From NCBI GenBank assembly GCA_026390935.1, contig JAPLEZ010000073.1:1-58489 (forward strand): a DNA stretch of 58,489 bases, given 5' to 3'. Origin of the DNA: Bacteroidota bacterium. Its GTDB lineage: Bacteria; Bacteroidota; Bacteroidia; Flavobacteriales_C; GCA-002722245. Under the pieces are notes generated by a model. That model searched no databases and was not told the origin of the DNA. It saw only the letters and a program-made list of their open reading frames with translations. Made by a program: the position numbers and the translations under genes. Positions 56,201 to 58,489 of the stretch are shown here, one piece after another. Every line of letters begins with the position of its first letter. Within the stretch, counting starts at the first letter, position 1.

Positions 56201-57781
56201 CAATTTGGATGCAAGGACACCAATACACAATTGAAGCTAACAGATATTGCAGCACTGCCGGTGGTAAACTTTTCTGCTGATACCATGGTCGCCAATTGCT
56301 CTCCTTTTTTGGTTTCCTTTTATGATTCATCCAAAACAAATATTCAAAGTTGGACTTGGGATTTCGGCGAAGGAGCATTTAGCAACGAAAAAAACGCAGT
56401 AAACAATTATACCCATCCGGGAAAATTTGACGTAAAACTCACTGCCACCAATGCAAACGGTTGTTCAAATTCGATTACAAAAACAAAATTCATTACCATT
56501 AAGGGACCTTATGGTTCCTATGTATTGCATCCCGATTCGGGTTGTGTGCCTATCAAAGTATTGCTAGATCAGGATTTCACCGGCACTAATTTTTACGTGT
56601 GGAATTTTGGCGATGGTAACATTCAATCTTTCAATTATGCAATAAAACGGGATTCGGTTTACCATGATTACACCACTAAAGGTTTATACAATCCTGAAGT
56701 ACAGTTGCTGGATTCCAACAATTGCACAGCAACGCTAAAAGGTCAGAAAGTATACGCCGAAAAAGTAATCAGTGATTTTTCAATGAGCGATACCATAATG
56801 TGCTCTTTAGGAAACATGCAATTATCCAATTTAACCAGTGCTCAGTTCCCGCTCACACACAACTGGAATTTTGGCGACAACAATTCAAGTGTGAGCGCCA
56901 ACCCGCTGCACGCCTATCTGGCACAAGGAAATTACACCATCACCCTCAGTAGCAAAAGTAGCATTGGTTGCAGCGACACCATCAGCAAAAATGTGCAAGT
57001 GTTTAAGAGTCCGAAAATAAAAATAGATACCCTTACCCAATTGTTTTGCATTCCATTTAAAGCCGAATTAAAAGCGATAAATACCGACCCGACGGTACAA
57101 ATTAACAAATGGTTTTGGGAACACAATTCAGTAAAACAAGATTCCACTTTTGCATCCTACCAAATTACCAGCACAGGCACTCAGGACTTTCATTTGAAAA
57201 TTATTTACGGAGAAACGCAATGCTCCATAGACTCGCTAATTGCGCTCAATGCGTACAATCCTCCAAAAGCCGATTTTAATTTAGAGCCAGAAAACCCATC
57301 GGTCAACAGCACTGTTTTCTTTACAGACAATTCAGAAAACACTTCGGGATGGAAATGGACTTTGGGCGATGGCAGCACTACCGACAAGCCCAACACGGCA
57401 AAAAATTATGCTAAAAAAGGAGAATACAAAATTACGCTGTATGCCTCCAACAATGGAAATTGCGTGGATTCCATCAGCAAAACAATATCCGTTTCAGTAA
57501 GTGATTTCGTAAAAATAGTTTCGGGATTTACACCAAATGGCGATGGCAAAAATGATTTCGTGAAAATATTAAATGCAGGAGAAATGAAACTCATCGACTT
57601 AACCATTTACAATCGATGGGGCGAATTGATTTTTCAAACAACAGATATTGAACAGGGCTGGGATGGCACTTACAAAGGCAGTTTGCAAAACGAAGGAACT
57701 TTTGTGTATTACATCAATGCCATCAATAAAAAAACAAGTGCAGAGGTTTTTCAAAAAGGAAATATTACGTTGATTAGATGA
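53210..57781 (+). CDS. Large PKD-repeat surface protein with T9SS type B sorting domain
   Basis: 1523 residues. Signal peptide ending near LCAQP, then about thirteen PKD domains, each with a W-x-F-G-D-G type motif (YSWDFGNGS, WFWSFGDGL, YSWNFGDGS, NTWDFGDGD, RWWKFGDGN, WTWDFGEGA, HNWNFGDNN and others) and a closing P-x-H-x-Y. Some are degenerate (WCWSMYQNGS). The last 90 residues (VSGFTPNGDGKNDFVKILNA, YNRWGELIFQT, ending GNITLIR) are the type B domain. A cell-surface adhesin used in gliding or attachment is the likely role. Its stop overlaps the PorP/SprF start (ATGA). Confidence 0.93.
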   Translation: MTYFKRKNFLFLIVLCQLFAITLCAQPIADFTADKSKGCAPVLIKFTNTSTQGPISYSWDFGNGSTSTEQDPSILFSLPGLYTVKLTSTNVLGSTSKTITIPVYASPSADFQANKTDLCGYSPIHFTDLSVPQSTGIIKWFWSFGDGLFSTQQNPVHNYSKEGKFNVYLQIEDANECTNTYVLNNYININQPKADFAADTFVCELPAAVQFTNKSTGSNLNYSWNFGDGSNSTLKSPKHTYAKFDTVQVSMIVNSTGSTCSDTLKKTIRITDYKTNFNYTVSCNGQKDFTINFNNTGNPVGTINTWDFGDGDTAMRVNPTHKFATKGTYNLRLISRFNNTCIDTVTQVYTSPTAKFTFSPLSCKAPFSVNFVNQSTGSNATSLWNFSNGQSSAQLNPTQTYIVPPAVATAILTQSNVWGCAHSDTVKLNFPIPIAGFKVDTPFSGCAPLTVTLKDNSTTYGSPIIKWNWNFGDSTSGVANTSTLKSPTHTYNNTGFYTVTLTVENANGCTSSVTVNKAVKTGEKPSLVDFVTDADTFCFHTTHQYTDKTKYSNPSTKPNYWCWSMYQNGSDLLGVNGKLPATCPDSGYYYAIEDYVAIQNPQHKYEKYDKHQITNVNDTLWADNAQAKTGTYYVNMIVGNNGCYAEVKKKVFIKSNMSMPNYIFPNGEVSLGACKPPFSLGLFNGSTNWDKFNYFNVVKRGTSDTIIKLKANDTSFINITHSGIYDINISTTNTAQNCTDVLSRVITVDSMIPKKIVQSTACMNEPITLINLTKSTLGNIYDYDWDFGDNSSLGGPYADTTSKAYADTGSFIIHAYASARVPYNYLSANITSYQECQNDQKDTIRIEGIKLNFGSAKNNYCKGDVIQFTDSSASTKAITSRWWKFGDGNTSTAVNPTHSYYTSGSYPVQLIMQNSYGCKDSISKQNYITITKPSAAFTTNKTIGCIGDTIKFINQSSPSGSLTYKWNFGGTDTSSATHPSFIFNKTGVFDINLFVSNQFGCKDTNTQLKLTDIAALPVVNFSADTMVANCSPFLVSFYDSSKTNIQSWTWDFGEGAFSNEKNAVNNYTHPGKFDVKLTATNANGCSNSITKTKFITIKGPYGSYVLHPDSGCVPIKVLLDQDFTGTNFYVWNFGDGNIQSFNYAIKRDSVYHDYTTKGLYNPEVQLLDSNNCTATLKGQKVYAEKVISDFSMSDTIMCSLGNMQLSNLTSAQFPLTHNWNFGDNNSSVSANPLHAYLAQGNYTITLSSKSSIGCSDTISKNVQVFKSPKIKIDTLTQLFCIPFKAELKAINTDPTVQINKWFWEHNSVKQDSTFASYQITSTGTQDFHLKIIYGETQCSIDSLIALNAYNPPKADFNLEPENPSVNSTVFFTDNSENTSGWKWTLGDGSTTDKPNTAKNYAKKGEYKITLYASNNGNCVDSISKTISVSVSDFVKIVSGFTPNGDGKNDFVKILNAGEMKLIDLTIYNRWGELIFQTTDIEQGWDGTYKGSLQNEGTFVYYINAINKKTSAEVFQKGNITLIR

Positions 57782-58489
57782 GGGTGAAACAAAAATATTA
57801 TATACAGATCCTGAAACAAGTTCAGGATGACATTAGCGGGCATACCCTGAAAAGTATGGTTCACATTTGTCATCCTGAACTTGTTTCAGGATCTGTGATA
57901 TTGTCTTTCCTTTTTTTCTTTTTTGTTTCTACCACACAAGGACAAGACGTTCATTTCTCCCAATTCACCAACGCACCCTTATCGCTTAATCCAGGATTAA
58001 CAGGTGATATCAACGGTGAATTCCGCTTGGGATATTTGTACCGAAATCAATGGAATTCGGTAGCATCACCTTTTGTTACCTCTTCCTTTTACAGCGACAA
58101 AAAATTTCTGGAAGAAAAATTAAACGGAAATTTTGTGGGTGGAGGAATCGCTTTAATTTCCGACAATACCGCTTCGGGCGCTTTATCAACGCAGCATTTA
58201 GGTTTAAATGTGTCCTACCATCATTTTTTAAATAAAACACAAACGCAAAAAGTATTCGGAGGAATTCAAATCGGCATGTTTCAAAAAACAGTCAATCCGA
58301 ATATTTTGGTTTATGAAAATCAGTTTAATTATGTGGAAGCTGATTTTACTGGTGCAGCCAACGGAGAAAATCTCAGCACTATGAGTGTGCTGCGTCCCGA
58401 CATTCAAATTGGTGCGGGGTATTGGTACACCGCAAAAAAGTATTACATCAACAGCGGAATTTCGGTGGCACACATCAATATGCCTGATC
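57778..58489 (+). CDS. PorP/SprF family type IX secretion membrane protein (cut by window edge)
   Basis: 237 codons are visible and the frame is open to the edge. After a hydrophobic segment (VILSFLFFFFVSTTQGQ) comes VHFSQFTNAPLSLNPGLTGD and LGYLYRNQWNSV, the PorP/SprF signature. Members are outer-membrane partners of type B substrates such as SprB, and here the gene follows such a substrate with a four-base overlap. Residues 10-40 are encoded by the repeat at 57804-57896; without it the start would read MRVKQKYYIVILSFLFFFFV, a normal signal peptide. A second in-frame ATG lies at 57856 inside the repeat. Confidence 0.9.
   Translation, partial: MRVKQKYYIQILKQVQDDISGHTLKSMVHICHPELVSGSVILSFLFFFFVSTTQGQDVHFSQFTNAPLSLNPGLTGDINGEFRLGYLYRNQWNSVASPFVTSSFYSDKKFLEEKLNGNFVGGGIALISDNTASGALSTQHLGLNVSYHHFLNKTQTQKVFGGIQIGMFQKTVNPNILVYENQFNYVEADFTGAANGENLSTMSVLRPDIQIGAGYWYTAKKYYINSGISVAHINMPD
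57804..57896 (+). repeat. REP-like element, AGATCCTGAAACAAGTTCAG family (copy 2), inside a gene
   Basis: Two exactly complementary 28-base arms (57804-57831, starting ACAGATCCTGAAACAAGTTC, and 57869-57896) flank a 37-base core. Read in reverse, the core shares ACAAATGTGAACCA and GCTAAT-type ends with copy 1 at 45681. The total is 93 bases, 31 codons, so the host frame stays open and codes QILKQVQDD...ICHPELVSGS. Confidence 0.92.

Noticed and set aside
53210-57781. The thirteen PKD units as a DNA tandem repeat
   Set aside because: The units are diverged at the DNA level and vary in length; they are an old protein-domain repeat, not a DNA repeat array.
1-58489. CRISPR arrays, tRNA genes, insertion sequences, prophage or defence islands
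   Set aside because: No regularly spaced direct repeats, cloverleaf-like sequences, transposase, integrase, capsid or nuclease-island genes were found on either strand.

Overview
The window is about 58.5 kb of AT-rich DNA from a member of the Bacteroidota, most likely Flavobacteriales or a close relative. The evidence is: TAnnTTTG-type promoters; a fused SpmA/SpmB protein; a DUF4290 gene beside murA; a fused E1 alpha/beta 2-oxoacid dehydrogenase; secreted proteins with type A and type B C-terminal sorting domains of the type IX secretion system (T9SS); and a PorP/SprF gene behind a PKD-repeat adhesin. Genus cannot be read from the sequence. The left edge cuts secY and the right edge cuts the PorP/SprF gene. 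Every gap between genes is shorter than 300 bases.

Region 1 (1-13,030, minus strand) is one long ribosomal block: rpsL-rpsG-fusA-rpsJ-rplC-rplD-rplW-rplB-rpsS-rplV-rpsC-rplP-rpmC-rpsQ-rplN-rplX-rplE-rpsN-rpsH-rplF-rplR-rpsE-rpmD-rplO-secY. A good promoter lies in front of rpsL (TTG-N19-TAGCTTTG) and a small stem-loop sits at the predicted 5' end of the mRNA.

Region 2 (13,100-27,600, plus strand) is housekeeping: a UvrD/PcrA helicase, DUF4290, murA (with Asp in place of the usual catalytic Cys), a TlpA-like thioredoxin, grpE (frameshifted here), dnaJ, a secreted T9SS type B protein, a NatA/NatB-like ABC exporter, an Ppx/GppA phosphatase, a sigma-54 AAA response regulator without a visible DNA-binding domain, three unrecognised genes in tight series, and SpmAB.

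Region 3 (27,600-42,240) holds a beta-helix T9SS type A protein, a propeller/Y_Y_Y/SpoIIE phosphatase signalling protein, a SET-domain methyltransferase, alaS, an M23 peptidase with a MerR regulator and a lone receiver domain, a leucine-rich-repeat protein, and hldD.

Region 4 (42,240-58,489) holds a 6-pyruvoyl-tetrahydropterin synthase-like gene with folE (pterin pathway), fabD, a FemAB/GNAT-like protein, an OmpA lipoprotein, a HAD phosphatase, a thioesterase, an SGNH hydrolase, the fused E1 dehydrogenase, two lipoproteins, YqgE, an NrtS-like small membrane protein, and the 1523-residue PKD adhesin followed by PorP/SprF.

Between genes there are several families of REP-like inverted repeats. 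Two of them have become part of coding sequence: one supplies the last residues of the SGNH hydrolase, and one 93-bp copy sits in frame inside the signal-peptide region of the PorP/SprF gene. I see no CRISPR array, no tRNA or rRNA gene, no transposase and no phage genes. The window is mostly core genome. The best candidates for something new are the coding REP insertions, the unknown operon behind the truncated sigma-54 regulator, the pterin gene pair with its operator-like dyad, and the broken grpE.
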